Shown piece after piece: positions 1-7,477 of a DNA stretch of 17,248 bases. The stretch's first letter is position 1. Each line of letters begins with the position of its first letter. Position numbers and translations under genes: made by a program. The notes below the pieces were generated by a model. That model saw only the letters and a list, made by a program, of their open reading frames with translations, was not told the origin of the DNA and did no database searches. Origin of the DNA: JAFGPJ01 sp964612465 (GTDB lineage: Bacteria; Planctomycetota; Phycisphaerae; Sedimentisphaerales; Anaerobacaceae); the NCBI GenBank assembly GCA_964612465.1, contig CAZTDF010000092.1, positions 1 to 17,248 of the forward strand, written 5' to 3'.

Positions 1-15
1 CTTGAGGGCCCCGAG

Positions 16-558
16 TTGACAACGCCGAGTGATAAAATGCTTGTTCGGGCTGTGCTTGCCGGCGACAAAGCAGCCTATGAGAACTTGTACGACCGCTACG
101 CGCCACTGATTCGTGCTGTCTGTTACGATACGGCCGGTAATCTTGCCGATGCCCAGGACCTTGCACAGGATGTTTTTATGCGAGCGTATAATAAATTAGA
201 CCGCTTACACGATCCGGATCGTTTTGGTAAGTGGCTTATTGGAATCGCCCGGCTGCGCTGCCGGGAATGGCTACGCCGGAATTTGCGAGGGCAGGATAAG
301 CGTGTTGAACTTAGTGAAGCACAAATTGCCGTTCCGGATCCGCCGGATGATGATCGGATAGAGATGCTTCGAAAAATGATTGCAACGCTTCCGGAGAAAG
401 AACGATTAGCTTTGCACACGTTTTACCTGCAGGGCAAGTCAGCCGACAACGCTCGCAGGGTAATGGGCCTGTCAAGGTCGGGATACTACCGGATCCTCGA
501 AAGGGCGCGAAAACACCTGAAACAGTTAATGCCTGAAGAACGGGAGGCCATCCGATGA
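16..558 (+). CDS. ECF-type RNA polymerase sigma factor (cassette 1)
   Basis: This 180-residue protein has the two-domain layout of an extracytoplasmic-function sigma factor. Region 2 lies at about residues 8-85, with the core-binding and -10-recognition motif DAQDLAQDVFMRAYNKL and FGKWLIGIARLRCREWLRR. A short acidic linker follows, then region 4 at about 118-172 (LPEKERLALHTFYLQGKSADNARRVMGL, a helix-turn-helix for the -35 element). There is no region 1 or 3. The TTG start at 16 is chosen because GAGGG at 4-8 gives a 7-base spacing. The frame stays open to the window edge, so an upstream start is possible, and an ATG at 37 is a third option. The stop overlaps the next gene's start (ATGA, 555-558), so the two are translationally coupled and this sigma factor is probably controlled by that membrane protein. 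The family is certain; the regulon is unknown. Confidence 0.9.
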   Translation: MTTPSDKMLVRAVLAGDKAAYENLYDRYAPLIRAVCYDTAGNLADAQDLAQDVFMRAYNKLDRLHDPDRFGKWLIGIARLRCREWLRRNLRGQDKRVELSEAQIAVPDPPDDDRIEMLRKMIATLPEKERLALHTFYLQGKSADNARRVMGLSRSGYYRILERARKHLKQLMPEEREAIR

Positions 559-2789
559 AAACGCCGTTGGATAATGATTTGAACGAAGCATACGAAGCAT
601 TTAACCAGGATCACGACCGTCTTCGACAAACAATGATGACCTCTCTGCCCAGTCGTTCCAAAGCACATGAGCAAACGGGCAGGATTGCTCATATAAGGGC
701 ATTTGTGGGAGATACAATCATGAAAAATAGAATAACAAAACTCACTACGGCGGCCGTAATTGCTGTTGCTGTGATCGTAGGCATCAGAGGCTTCAATGAC
801 ACGATCGCATGGGCCGATGTTATAAAAGCGTTTAACAGTGCGGACAATATTCATATTGTAACGAAAGTCACCCGTTCCAACGGTCAGGTCAGGGAAATCC
901 AATCGTGGTTAAAAAACAGGAAGATGCTGCGTGATGAATCTCCCGATGAAATTGTTATCGACGACGGTGAGAATCGACTTACTCTGGATCACCAGGAGAA
1001 GACCGCCCAGTTGAGCGATTCATATTCACCTTTCGAGGACTACATGGAGACCGGTAATTTTGAAATTATCCTTTTATTCAGCGGCAGGGAAACACCTTTT
1101 AAGGCAACTGAACTTGCCGATGAAACGACTTCCACTCAGCGTATATATGAAGTGACTTATCGTGACACGTGGAAGGGCAAAGCATGGGTTGACACTAAAA
1201 GTAATCTTCCGTTGCGCATCACAGCAACTTTTACAGAGGAATACAGGGATCGGTTGTTGGATATGGAAGTGGCATATAACTACGAGCCAATTCCGTTGGA
1301 AGTGTTTAATCTGGACATACCACCTGATTATACACAATTGCAGAGAGTACAGACCCGCTTTTTCAGCGGCAGGGTAATTGACGAAAAAGGCAAGCCCGTC
1401 GTCGGAGCCGAAGTTGTGACATTGGAAGGTATAAGAGGTCAAACAAATCAAAAGGGCGAGTTTGATATAAAGCTGCGTCCGGGAAGAAGATTAGGCGGAT
1501 TCCCGATGATTGTCCGTGCTGTTAAAAGTAACGACCCGGCCCATGTCGCATGGACATTGCTTCGAAATCCGAGGCATGAGCTGCGGCCCCTGTTTAGACC
1601 GGATGATGGGAAAACAAAACTTGAACAAGGTGGCGATGTTGATATTCAATTAGTGGATGACGAGAGACTGCGTGAGTTTATTCCCGGCAATCCTGGCAGG
1701 ATGATATTTAAAAGTGACGAAGATAAATATCCGAGTGAGATAAAGGATATCGAGCTTAGGATGCAGGCGGCCAGTGTAATAACCGGGCGAGTTACAAACC
1801 GTCAGAATCAGCCGGTAGCGAGAGCTGTAGTTAAGCTCGAGTATATGAATGTTGTGGTCGGCGAGAATGAGATAGATATCAGGAGTTTAGGCAAAACTAA
1901 TAAGGAAAACGAAATATTGTTGTCTCTTGATGACGGTGAGCTTAGGAGAAAGACTTTTGCAGTCACGGACATAAACGGTAATTACAAGCTGGGGAATCTG
2001 CCGGATGTGTGGTCAGAGGTTCGATTGGAGGCACAGGCGGACGGATACGCAACAGAAGCTAAAAGATTTTTTCATCAACAAGATTGCAATTTCACTCTCC
2101 TGAGGGCGGACCTAATTATTCGCGGTACTGTGATTGACAATCTCGGCGGACCGGTTGTCGGTCGCGAGGTCGAGTTTGACGTAGACTCGGACGAGGTAGG
2201 GGATTTGGAGGTCGAGGAAGTCTTCACTGATTCAAAGGGTAGATTCGAACTAACTGGCGTTCCGATGGTCGATAGTCTGGAACTGCAAATCCGGACCGAT
2301 GAGAGGCCGCGTGACTGGGATGAGAATGAACTGACACGCGGGCGAGAATTTGTCTATTATCTTATGATCGAAGAACCCATTAAATTCGAGCCGGGCAGGA
2401 AGGAATACTTTGTCGAGATTGTGCCGCACAGACCAGATATCACAATCGAAGTTGAAGTCAAAGATTCAAAGGGAAAACCGTTGACAGGTGTCCCGGTCGG
2501 TGTTTGCAGCCCCGGTTTTACTGAGAGGCTGTGGTATATTACGAAGCTGTGCGGTCTGACGAAAGAGAACGGTTTATGTACCATTGAAGAAGCACCGAGA
2601 ATCGAACCTTTGAAATTATGGGTTTTCGTACCAGGAACAAATACTTTCCAGGATTGGGAATCTATTCCCGAATTAAGCCAGGAACTTAAGGACGCTATAA
2701 AGGAATCCCGTAGTAAATATCCCCCAAATGTAGTGACTGTAGAATTGGAAGAGGATAAAAAAGTTTATAAGATATCCGTTACATTATAG
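555..2789 (+). CDS. Single-pass membrane protein: cytoplasmic tail, LolA-like domain, four carboxypeptidase-regulatory-like repeats (putative sigma regulator)
   Basis: This 744-residue protein is the partner of the upstream sigma factor. Visible in order are a polar cytoplasmic tail (1-55), one hydrophobic helix (about 62-80), a LolA-like beta domain (about 85-260) with WADVIKAF at its start and AWVDTKSNLPLRIT near its end, and four beta-sandwich repeats of the carboxypeptidase-regulatory type. The repeats sit near 268-330, 408-500, 520-580 and 628-695. Each has a G-x-V-x-(D/N)-x-x-x-x-P-V signature and most have a later D-x-x-G-x-(Y/F) turn. Topology puts residues after 80 outside the cytoplasm. 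Such repeats often bind surface polymers, so a cell-envelope or carbohydrate-sensing role is reasonable but inferred. The tail has no zinc-binding HxxxCxxC motif. An internal Met56, preceded by GGGAGA, could start a tail-less form. An anti-sigma function is inferred from gene pairing only. Confidence 0.82.
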   Translation: MKTPLDNDLNEAYEAFNQDHDRLRQTMMTSLPSRSKAHEQTGRIAHIRAFVGDTIMKNRITKLTTAAVIAVAVIVGIRGFNDTIAWADVIKAFNSADNIHIVTKVTRSNGQVREIQSWLKNRKMLRDESPDEIVIDDGENRLTLDHQEKTAQLSDSYSPFEDYMETGNFEIILLFSGRETPFKATELADETTSTQRIYEVTYRDTWKGKAWVDTKSNLPLRITATFTEEYRDRLLDMEVAYNYEPIPLEVFNLDIPPDYTQLQRVQTRFFSGRVIDEKGKPVVGAEVVTLEGIRGQTNQKGEFDIKLRPGRRLGGFPMIVRAVKSNDPAHVAWTLLRNPRHELRPLFRPDDGKTKLEQGGDVDIQLVDDERLREFIPGNPGRMIFKSDEDKYPSEIKDIELRMQAASVITGRVTNRQNQPVARAVVKLEYMNVVVGENEIDIRSLGKTNKENEILLSLDDGELRRKTFAVTDINGNYKLGNLPDVWSEVRLEAQADGYATEAKRFFHQQDCNFTLLRADLIIRGTVIDNLGGPVVGREVEFDVDSDEVGDLEVEEVFTDSKGRFELTGVPMVDSLELQIRTDERPRDWDENELTRGREFVYYLMIEEPIKFEPGRKEYFVEIVPHRPDITIEVEVKDSKGKPLTGVPVGVCSPGFTERLWYITKLCGLTKENGLCTIEEAPRIEPLKLWVFVPGTNTFQDWESIPELSQELKDAIKESRSKYPPNVVTVELEEDKKVYKISVTL
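707..722 (+). promoter_or_regulatory. Putative internal ribosome binding site and in-frame ATG (cassette 1)
   Basis: GGGAGA at 707-712 lies 7 bases before an in-frame ATG at 720 (Met56), just before the membrane helix. Initiation here would yield a protein that begins like a signal peptide or membrane anchor and lacks the cytoplasmic tail. The same arrangement recurs in the two other cassettes. Use in vivo is not shown. Confidence 0.35.
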
Positions 2790-2842
2790 GTAAACGAAGA
2801 TGTAATGAATTCTGTAGATCCTAACCAGTGTCAATACGCAGT

Positions 2843-2868
2843 CTGAGTCGTTATGACTCGGCCTTTTT
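2843..2868 (+). terminator. Intrinsic terminator ending cassette 1
   Basis: A GAGTC/GACTC stem (2845-2849 with 2855-2859), extended by one G-T and one C-G pair, closes a GTTAT loop. It is followed by CC and a five-T run. It lies 54 bases after the stop of the cassette 1 membrane-protein gene. Confidence 0.75.
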
Positions 2869-2992
2869 CGTTTCTTCCCTCCCGAGAATTGGCTAATATT
2901 GTAGAGAATCCGATTTTCTTTATACCCAAACAGCCGTGTGAATCGTTATATTTGGTAGTGAACGTTCATTGCTCATCGGTGAGGTTTTCTTG

Positions 2993-3532
2993 ATGATAGA
3001 CAGGTTGCTTGTGACCAGATGTAAACAAGGGAGCAGGGATGCTCTGCGCCGGATCTATGAAAAGTACAGAGATAGCCTGCTGATTTTGGCGATTACCCTT
3101 TCGCACGATGTGAATCTTGCAGAAGATGCCGTTCATGATGTTTTTGTTGCTTTTGCCAAGAATATTGCGAACTTTAAGCTCACAGGTAGTTTGAAAGCTT
3201 ACTTAGCTAAATGCGTTGCCAATCGGGTTCGTGATCTAATGCGGACAAAAAACAGCCATGCCAAAGCTTTCAATTCGAAGCGGGTATGCTCGGCAGGTGT
3301 TGATTTGAACGAACCCAGTCGTCTCATTACGTGCAACGAAGAATTGGGGCGGTTAAGCTCGGCGTTGGCTGAACTGCCCGATGAGCAAAGAGAAGTAATT
3401 GTGCTGCACATACACGGCCAAATGCGATTCAGAATCATCGCTAAATCTCTCGGTATCTCTGTTAATACGGTTAAGGGTCGATACAGGTATGGAATTCGCA
3501 AATTGCGGTCGAACTTAAATGGTGAGATATAA
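2993..3532 (+). CDS. ECF-type RNA polymerase sigma factor (cassette 2)
   Basis: This 179-residue ECF sigma factor has region 2 at about residues 5-80 (LAEDAVHDVFVAFAKNI, then LKAYLAKCVANRVRDLMR). Region 4 is at about 118-172 (LPDEQREVIVLHIHGQ, then IIAKSLGISVNTVKGRYRYG, a clear helix-turn-helix). The ATG at 2993 is preferred because GGTGAGG at 2979-2985 lies 7 bases upstream. An in-frame TTG at 2969 would add eight residues but has no ribosome binding site. The stop TAA at 3530 is two bases before the ATG of the partner membrane protein, and GGTGAG near the end of this gene serves as the partner's ribosome binding site, so the two are coupled. It is clearly divergent from the other two sigma factors in the window, so this is not a recent local duplication. 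Its target promoters are unknown. Confidence 0.92.
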   Translation: MIDRLLVTRCKQGSRDALRRIYEKYRDSLLILAITLSHDVNLAEDAVHDVFVAFAKNIANFKLTGSLKAYLAKCVANRVRDLMRTKNSHAKAFNSKRVCSAGVDLNEPSRLITCNEELGRLSSALAELPDEQREVIVLHIHGQMRFRIIAKSLGISVNTVKGRYRYGIRKLRSNLNGEI

Positions 3533-3534
3533 AA

Positions 3535-4776
3535 ATGAGCTCAGCAGAAAAGATAAAAAAATTGTTTGCTAAATCAGAAGTCACGGTCAACTCGAAAGTC
3601 GATGATTGGATTGTCAGTGACGCTTTAACAGCTTTCGACAAATCTGAAAAGATGACATCGCTTTCGGATGAGCCTAATATATGGAGAATGATTATGAAAA
3701 GCAGAATGACGAAAATCGCTGCTGCAGTAGTAATAATAGTTGTGCTACTATCAATAACCTTTTTGGATAAAGCGGGCGCTCCTGCTTATGCAATTGAACA
3801 AACCATTAAGGCATATGATGGTATAAGATATCTCCACGTTTACTTTTATTCCTCTACAGCTTCTAACCTGGCAAAAGAAGCCTGGGTTCAGTACGATGAA
3901 AATGGTGATGTTGAGAAGATCCGTGCTAATCTGTATAACCAAGGGGGAAAGAACAAACATGCGGAAATGGTATGGAGCGAAGGTATAACACTGATTTGGA
4001 GGCGAGACGAAAATACTCTTGAAATAGATGAAAGGGGTGCTTTTACCCCTGTGATGTTCGACTTTGCAAAGAGCATCGATCCCAGAGAAGCCATAGAGTA
4101 TGCCTATGAGAATCAGGAAAAAGGAAGATGTCAAATTGAAATAGAAGAAGGTTCAAACGAGAATGAACCAATCAGAATAACAGCACGATACCCAGCCGGG
4201 GGATATTCTGTCGCTAAGAGTCAGCCACCAATGAACGACGTTCTTGTGGTAGATCCAATTACAAAACTTGTTATACGTAAAGAGGTATATCGTGTATATG
4301 AAGACCATGTGGAGTTATGTGGTGTTTATAAAGATTACAATACCCAATCATACGATCCTAATATCTTTGATATCGAAAAAGAGACTTCGGATGATACTAT
4401 TAGGGTAGTTCATTACGATGTCGATGACGGTAATAAAGTTGGGATTGACGAAGGCTCCCTTTCTCCTGAAGAAGCTGATCATGTGCTTATTCGAGAATTC
4501 TTTATTGCTTTAATTGCGAAAGACTATAGCAGGGCCGGTTTACTTTTTGGCGGAATGCCTCCAGATGAAGTTAAAGCTAAGTTTGGTGAGATTAAGATTG
4601 TGGATTTAGTATCTATAGGTGATAGAGTGAAATCTGGAGATGGGTTGCCTTCTTACTATCCCTGTATCGTTGAAATCGAAGAGAACGGCAGGATAAGTCA
4701 GTGGCAACCAAGAGTGCATATTGGCAAAGTAACACCGCACAATATTAAACGCCGATGGATTAATGCAGTGTTTTGA
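3535..4776 (+). CDS. Single-pass membrane protein with cytoplasmic tail and LolA-like domain (putative sigma regulator, cassette 2)
   Basis: This 413-residue protein starts at an ATG with GGTGAG 8 bases upstream, inside the end of the sigma gene. It has a charged cytoplasmic tail (1-57) ending in the NIWRMIM box (48-54), a transmembrane helix (about 60-76), and an extracytoplasmic LolA-like domain (about 85-300) that includes LVVDPITKLVIRKE and a later YDPNIFDIE. The last 95 residues or so (EEADHVLIREFFIALIAKDYSRA and onward) look like a separate small alpha/beta domain, possibly NTF2-like, which I cannot name with confidence. Its tail style, AEKIKKLFAKSEVTVNSKVDD, is one I recall as recurring in many Phycisphaerae paralogues next to sigma factors. 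No zinc-finger anti-sigma motif is present. A sigma-holding role for the tail and a sensor role for the outer domain are inferred from pairing and topology. Confidence 0.8.
   Translation: MSSAEKIKKLFAKSEVTVNSKVDDWIVSDALTAFDKSEKMTSLSDEPNIWRMIMKSRMTKIAAAVVIIVVLLSITFLDKAGAPAYAIEQTIKAYDGIRYLHVYFYSSTASNLAKEAWVQYDENGDVEKIRANLYNQGGKNKHAEMVWSEGITLIWRRDENTLEIDERGAFTPVMFDFAKSIDPREAIEYAYENQEKGRCQIEIEEGSNENEPIRITARYPAGGYSVAKSQPPMNDVLVVDPITKLVIRKEVYRVYEDHVELCGVYKDYNTQSYDPNIFDIEKETSDDTIRVVHYDVDDGNKVGIDEGSLSPEEADHVLIREFFIALIAKDYSRAGLLFGGMPPDEVKAKFGEIKIVDLVSIGDRVKSGDGLPSYYPCIVEIEENGRISQWQPRVHIGKVTPHNIKRRWINAVF
3683..3696 (+). promoter_or_regulatory. Putative internal ribosome binding site and in-frame ATG (cassette 2)
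   Basis: GGAGA at 3683-3687, within the codons for Trp-Arg of the NIWRMIM box, lies 6 bases before an in-frame ATG at 3694 (Met54). Another in-frame ATG at 3688 is too close to use this site. The arrangement matches cassette 3 almost base for base. Confidence 0.35.
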
Positions 4777-4794
4777 CAATAAATCCGAAGAATT

Positions 4795-5466
4795 ATGAAA
4801 AGTCTAATAATAAAACTCGCCACAGCCGCGGTGATAACTACAGCGGCGCTTGTCGCCGTTCAGCAGTCCGGCAGTTGGATGGACAGGGCGATTCCCGCCT
4901 ACACGGATGTTCTGGGAAATATCCGGAAATGCAAAACCTTAACGTGGAAGGTCACCATTCCGGATAAGGCGGTGATTACCCATAGTATGGCCCTCGAACC
5001 ATATTACGTCAGAGTTGTATGGCCGAGTGGAAAGATTTGGCTGTTAGACCGTCGCGAGAAAAAAGTTATCCTGATGAATCCTGCGAATAAAACAGCTAAG
5101 ATAATGTTCATCGAAAACCAACCTCCGGACATATACAAGGCATTGAGCAACTTTAAGAATATGTCCCAGCTTTCTGCCAGGAAGATAGGCCAACGCCAGA
5201 TAGGCGAAACTCAGGAAATAGGTTATCGTGCGTCCATTGGGCACGACCAGACGACTGTCTGGATCGATTCCCAAACCCAACTGCCCATCCGCATCGAATT
5301 TTTAAGAACGAATGAATGGGGCCGGACGGAACCAGAGTTCATCTGGAGCGATATTGTCTTCGATGTTGAACTGGATGAATCATTGTTCAGATTTGACCTC
5401 GCAGGATACGAGGTGCAAGAAATTGATTCTGGTTGTGGTAACGGCCGCCTTAACATCCGATACTGA
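4795..5466 (+). CDS. Tail-less LolA-like envelope protein, paralogue of the cassette membrane proteins
   Basis: This 223-residue protein begins directly with MKSLIIKLATAAVITTAAL, a signal peptide or membrane anchor. It corresponds to the internal Met of the larger cassette proteins and lacks their cytoplasmic tail. The rest is a LolA-like domain that carries the same signatures as its neighbours: AYTDVLGNI at the domain start, TVWIDSQTQLPIRIE, and IVFDVELDESLF near the end. It follows the cassette 2 membrane protein after 18 bases and is probably co-transcribed with it. The region just upstream of the ATG has only a weak GAAG, so translation may depend on coupling. With no tail it cannot contact a cytoplasmic sigma factor. 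It may be a sensor accessory, a ligand-binding decoy, or a duplicated outer domain. It has no sigma gene of its own. Confidence 0.75.
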   Translation: MKSLIIKLATAAVITTAALVAVQQSGSWMDRAIPAYTDVLGNIRKCKTLTWKVTIPDKAVITHSMALEPYYVRVVWPSGKIWLLDRREKKVILMNPANKTAKIMFIENQPPDIYKALSNFKNMSQLSARKIGQRQIGETQEIGYRASIGHDQTTVWIDSQTQLPIRIEFLRTNEWGRTEPEFIWSDIVFDVELDESLFRFDLAGYEVQEIDSGCGNGRLNIRY

Positions 5467-5505
5467 GCGGTCGCAGGAGAATCGAAGTAAAAATGATAAA
5501 TATAA

Positions 5506-5533
5506 GGCCGGGCAATTTCAGCTCGGTCTTTTT
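5506..5533 (+). terminator. Intrinsic terminator ending cassette 2
   Basis: GGCCGGGC (5506-5513) pairs with GCTCGGTC (5521-5528) over 8 bp, including two G-T pairs. The loop has seven bases and a five-T run follows. It lies 39 bases after the stop of the tail-less LolA-like gene. Confidence 0.82.
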
Positions 5534-5627
5534 CATGTCTTTTCAGCCAGAAAATCCGTAAAATGACAAACAATCCCCCAAAACTGAATTTTTATGGTTT
5601 TTTTTGCACCTTAAGACAGACTATATA

Positions 5628-6203
5628 ATGGACGCTGATCAGCATGTAAGAAAGTTACCTTATAAAGTGACAAAAGCGTTGGAAACAGAATTGTTGGATT
5701 TGGTTTTAAGCGGTGATATTGCCAGCTTCGGTAAGCTATGCGATAGATACTACAACTCTATAGTAGCAATCGCATATTCTGTGCTCGCAGACCACCATTT
5801 AGCTGAAGATGCTGCTCAGGAAACGTTTCTAAGAGCCCTTAAAAATCTGAAGAAATTGAAAAGTAAAGAAAAGTTTGGCTCATGGCTTGCTCGAATCTGT
5901 AGAAATGTTGCCAAAGATATGGTCAAAAAGAAGCTTAGGGGCATAGACACTGAGAATTTGTTGCCATTAACAGATGGCGGTAATGACGAGCAGGAAAATC
6001 AGGCAGTTAAGCGGGCTATCGGAAGATTGTCTTTTTCCGATAGAGAATTGATTGTCTTGCGATATTACAACAATATGTCACATGAGCAAATGTCATCGGT
6101 CTTAGGATTAACAAAAGCCGCGATTAATAACCGGCTGGTCCGAACAAGGAAAAAAATTGCAAAACATCTACAAAATAATGGCTTTGCCGAGATCGAATTA
6201 TGA
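5628..6203 (+). CDS. ECF-type RNA polymerase sigma factor (cassette 3)
   Basis: This ECF sigma factor has 191 residues from the ATG at 5628. Region 2 carries HLAEDAAQETFLRALKNLKK, then FGSWLARICRNVAKDMVKKK. Region 4 carries LSFSDRELIVLRYYNNMSHEQ, then MSSVLGLTKAAINNRLVRTRKK, a helix-turn-helix. An in-frame TTG at 5604 would add eight residues. Neither start has a recognisable ribosome binding site, and a run of T lies upstream, so the start is less certain here than in the other cassettes. The stop overlaps the next start (ATGA, 6200-6203), which couples it to its membrane-protein partner. The terminator at 5506-5533 separates it from cassette 2, so it needs its own promoter in the 94 bases between them. 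I could not place that promoter with confidence. Confidence 0.9.
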   Translation: MDADQHVRKLPYKVTKALETELLDLVLSGDIASFGKLCDRYYNSIVAIAYSVLADHHLAEDAAQETFLRALKNLKKLKSKEKFGSWLARICRNVAKDMVKKKLRGIDTENLLPLTDGGNDEQENQAVKRAIGRLSFSDRELIVLRYYNNMSHEQMSSVLGLTKAAINNRLVRTRKKIAKHLQNNGFAEIEL

Positions 6204-7465
6204 ATCAGCAAAATAACAAAAAACCGTTGGGCGAACTTATCTCTCGTGCTGTCGGCCGAGAAAACTTAAAGTTCGATTTCAGTAAATGGAAAGTACAAAA
6301 CCAAAAAGAGATACAGGATTTTCAGGTACAAATAAAACATTCCGGGATTAACAATCCTGTTCTAACTAACATATGGAGAATGATCATGAACAAGACAATG
6401 ACAAAAGTAGCCGCCGCGGCGGCAATAATCGCGATAGTGGTTGTCGGTATGCACTACCTGGGCGTTTCACCCGACGGCGCGGGCGTCGTCTGGGCCGATG
6501 TACTAAGGAACATGGATGCGTCACAAACCGTCACATTCACGCTCGATGCGGAAAATTACTATGAAACGGATGGGCACTATTGGAGAAAAGGTACGGTAAA
6601 GATCAAAGGGCCGATTCGGCGTTTTGAGGGCATCGACGGCTTTCGTTCCAAATACGGCCAGTCCAGAGAAGAGACGATGATAAGCATGATGGATCTGAGC
6701 CGGCAGAACCGTTTTGTGATGCTCTATCCTCTGAAGAAATGTGCAGATACTGCCGACTCTCACGGCTACAACCCAACGCTGCTCACTTACGATGGACTGA
6801 AGGAGGATTTTCATAACGAGACCGAAGAGAGCCTCGGCGAGATGGAGATTAACGGCCGAAAGGCGGTTGGTTTCAGGATCGTTAAAGACAATAAGGAGAT
6901 CACGGTTTGGGTCGATCCGGACACTGCTCTCCCGATCCAGATAGAGTCCAAAGCCAAAGACGGAACTGAAACGCTTACTTTGACCAACATCACCTTCGAT
7001 GTGGAGCTGGACGATCAACTGTTTGACATGACTGTCCCGGATGATTATTTAGCTATGAACATGAGCACAGAAGAGTTCATGATTCCTTTCGAGCTGACTG
7101 AAAAGCACCTTGTCGAAGGTTTGAAGATTGCTGCAGGGCATCGCGGCGGAACGTTCCCTACGTATTTCGGGCGAGGTCGGCCCGGCAAAGAGGCACGGGA
7201 TAAGCACATGGAGGAGTCATCGCGGATCGTTGCCCCCATTGAGGACGATTTCGCGATCATGCTGGCGACCGAATACTTCGTGCGCTTGCCTAAGGGCAGC
7301 GAGTGGCAATACGTGGGCGAAGATGTCAAACTCGGTGACGCAAAAAAACCTGTGTGTTGGTGGAAACTGCCGGACTCGAAGACCTATCGAGTCATCTATG
7401 GTGACCTGAGCATACGAGACGTCGAACCGGGTGATTTACCTAAGGTTCCGTGGTTAGAAGAATAG
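6200..7465 (+). CDS. Single-pass membrane protein with cytoplasmic tail and LolA-like domain (putative sigma regulator, cassette 3)
   Basis: This 421-residue protein is translationally coupled to the upstream sigma gene. It has a cytoplasmic tail (1-63) with FDFSKWKVQNQKEIQDF and, directly before the membrane helix (about 67-86), the NIWRMIM box (57-63) shared with cassette 2. The extracytoplasmic LolA-like domain starts at VVWADVLRNMD and includes TVWVDPDTALPIQIE and ITFDVELDDQLFDMTVPDDY. A C-terminal segment of about 130 residues (FELTEKHLVEGLKIAAGHRG, then EWQYVGEDVKLGDAKKPV and YRVIYGDLSIRDV) resembles an unnamed tail I recall from other planctomycete proteins of this kind. The pairing suggests membrane control of the sigma factor in response to something outside the cytoplasm; ligand and mechanism are not visible. 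An alternative is a sigma-controlled envelope lipid carrier, because LolA-like folds bind acyl chains. Confidence 0.8.
   Translation: MNQQNNKKPLGELISRAVGRENLKFDFSKWKVQNQKEIQDFQVQIKHSGINNPVLTNIWRMIMNKTMTKVAAAAAIIAIVVVGMHYLGVSPDGAGVVWADVLRNMDASQTVTFTLDAENYYETDGHYWRKGTVKIKGPIRRFEGIDGFRSKYGQSREETMISMMDLSRQNRFVMLYPLKKCADTADSHGYNPTLLTYDGLKEDFHNETEESLGEMEINGRKAVGFRIVKDNKEITVWVDPDTALPIQIESKAKDGTETLTLTNITFDVELDDQLFDMTVPDDYLAMNMSTEEFMIPFELTEKHLVEGLKIAAGHRGGTFPTYFGRGRPGKEARDKHMEESSRIVAPIEDDFAIMLATEYFVRLPKGSEWQYVGEDVKLGDAKKPVCWWKLPDSKTYRVIYGDLSIRDVEPGDLPKVPWLEE
6375..6388 (+). promoter_or_regulatory. Putative internal ribosome binding site and in-frame ATG (cassette 3)
   Basis: GGAGA at 6375-6379 lies 6 bases before an in-frame ATG at 6386 (Met63), immediately before the transmembrane helix. 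Sequence and spacing match cassette 2 almost exactly, although the proteins on either side have diverged strongly. Confidence 0.35.
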
Positions 7466-7477
7466 AAGAGATTGCCG

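Noticed and set aside
4773..4967. 64-codon frame overlapping the start of the tail-less LolA-like gene
   Set aside because: Its translation has no recognisable features, while the overlapping frame from 4795 gives a signal peptide and the shared LolA-like signatures.
5594..5628. TATAAT-like sequence just before the cassette 3 sigma ATG as a -10 element
   Set aside because: It overlaps the ATG itself, which would place the transcript start inside the gene, and no suitable -35 lies 16-18 bases upstream.
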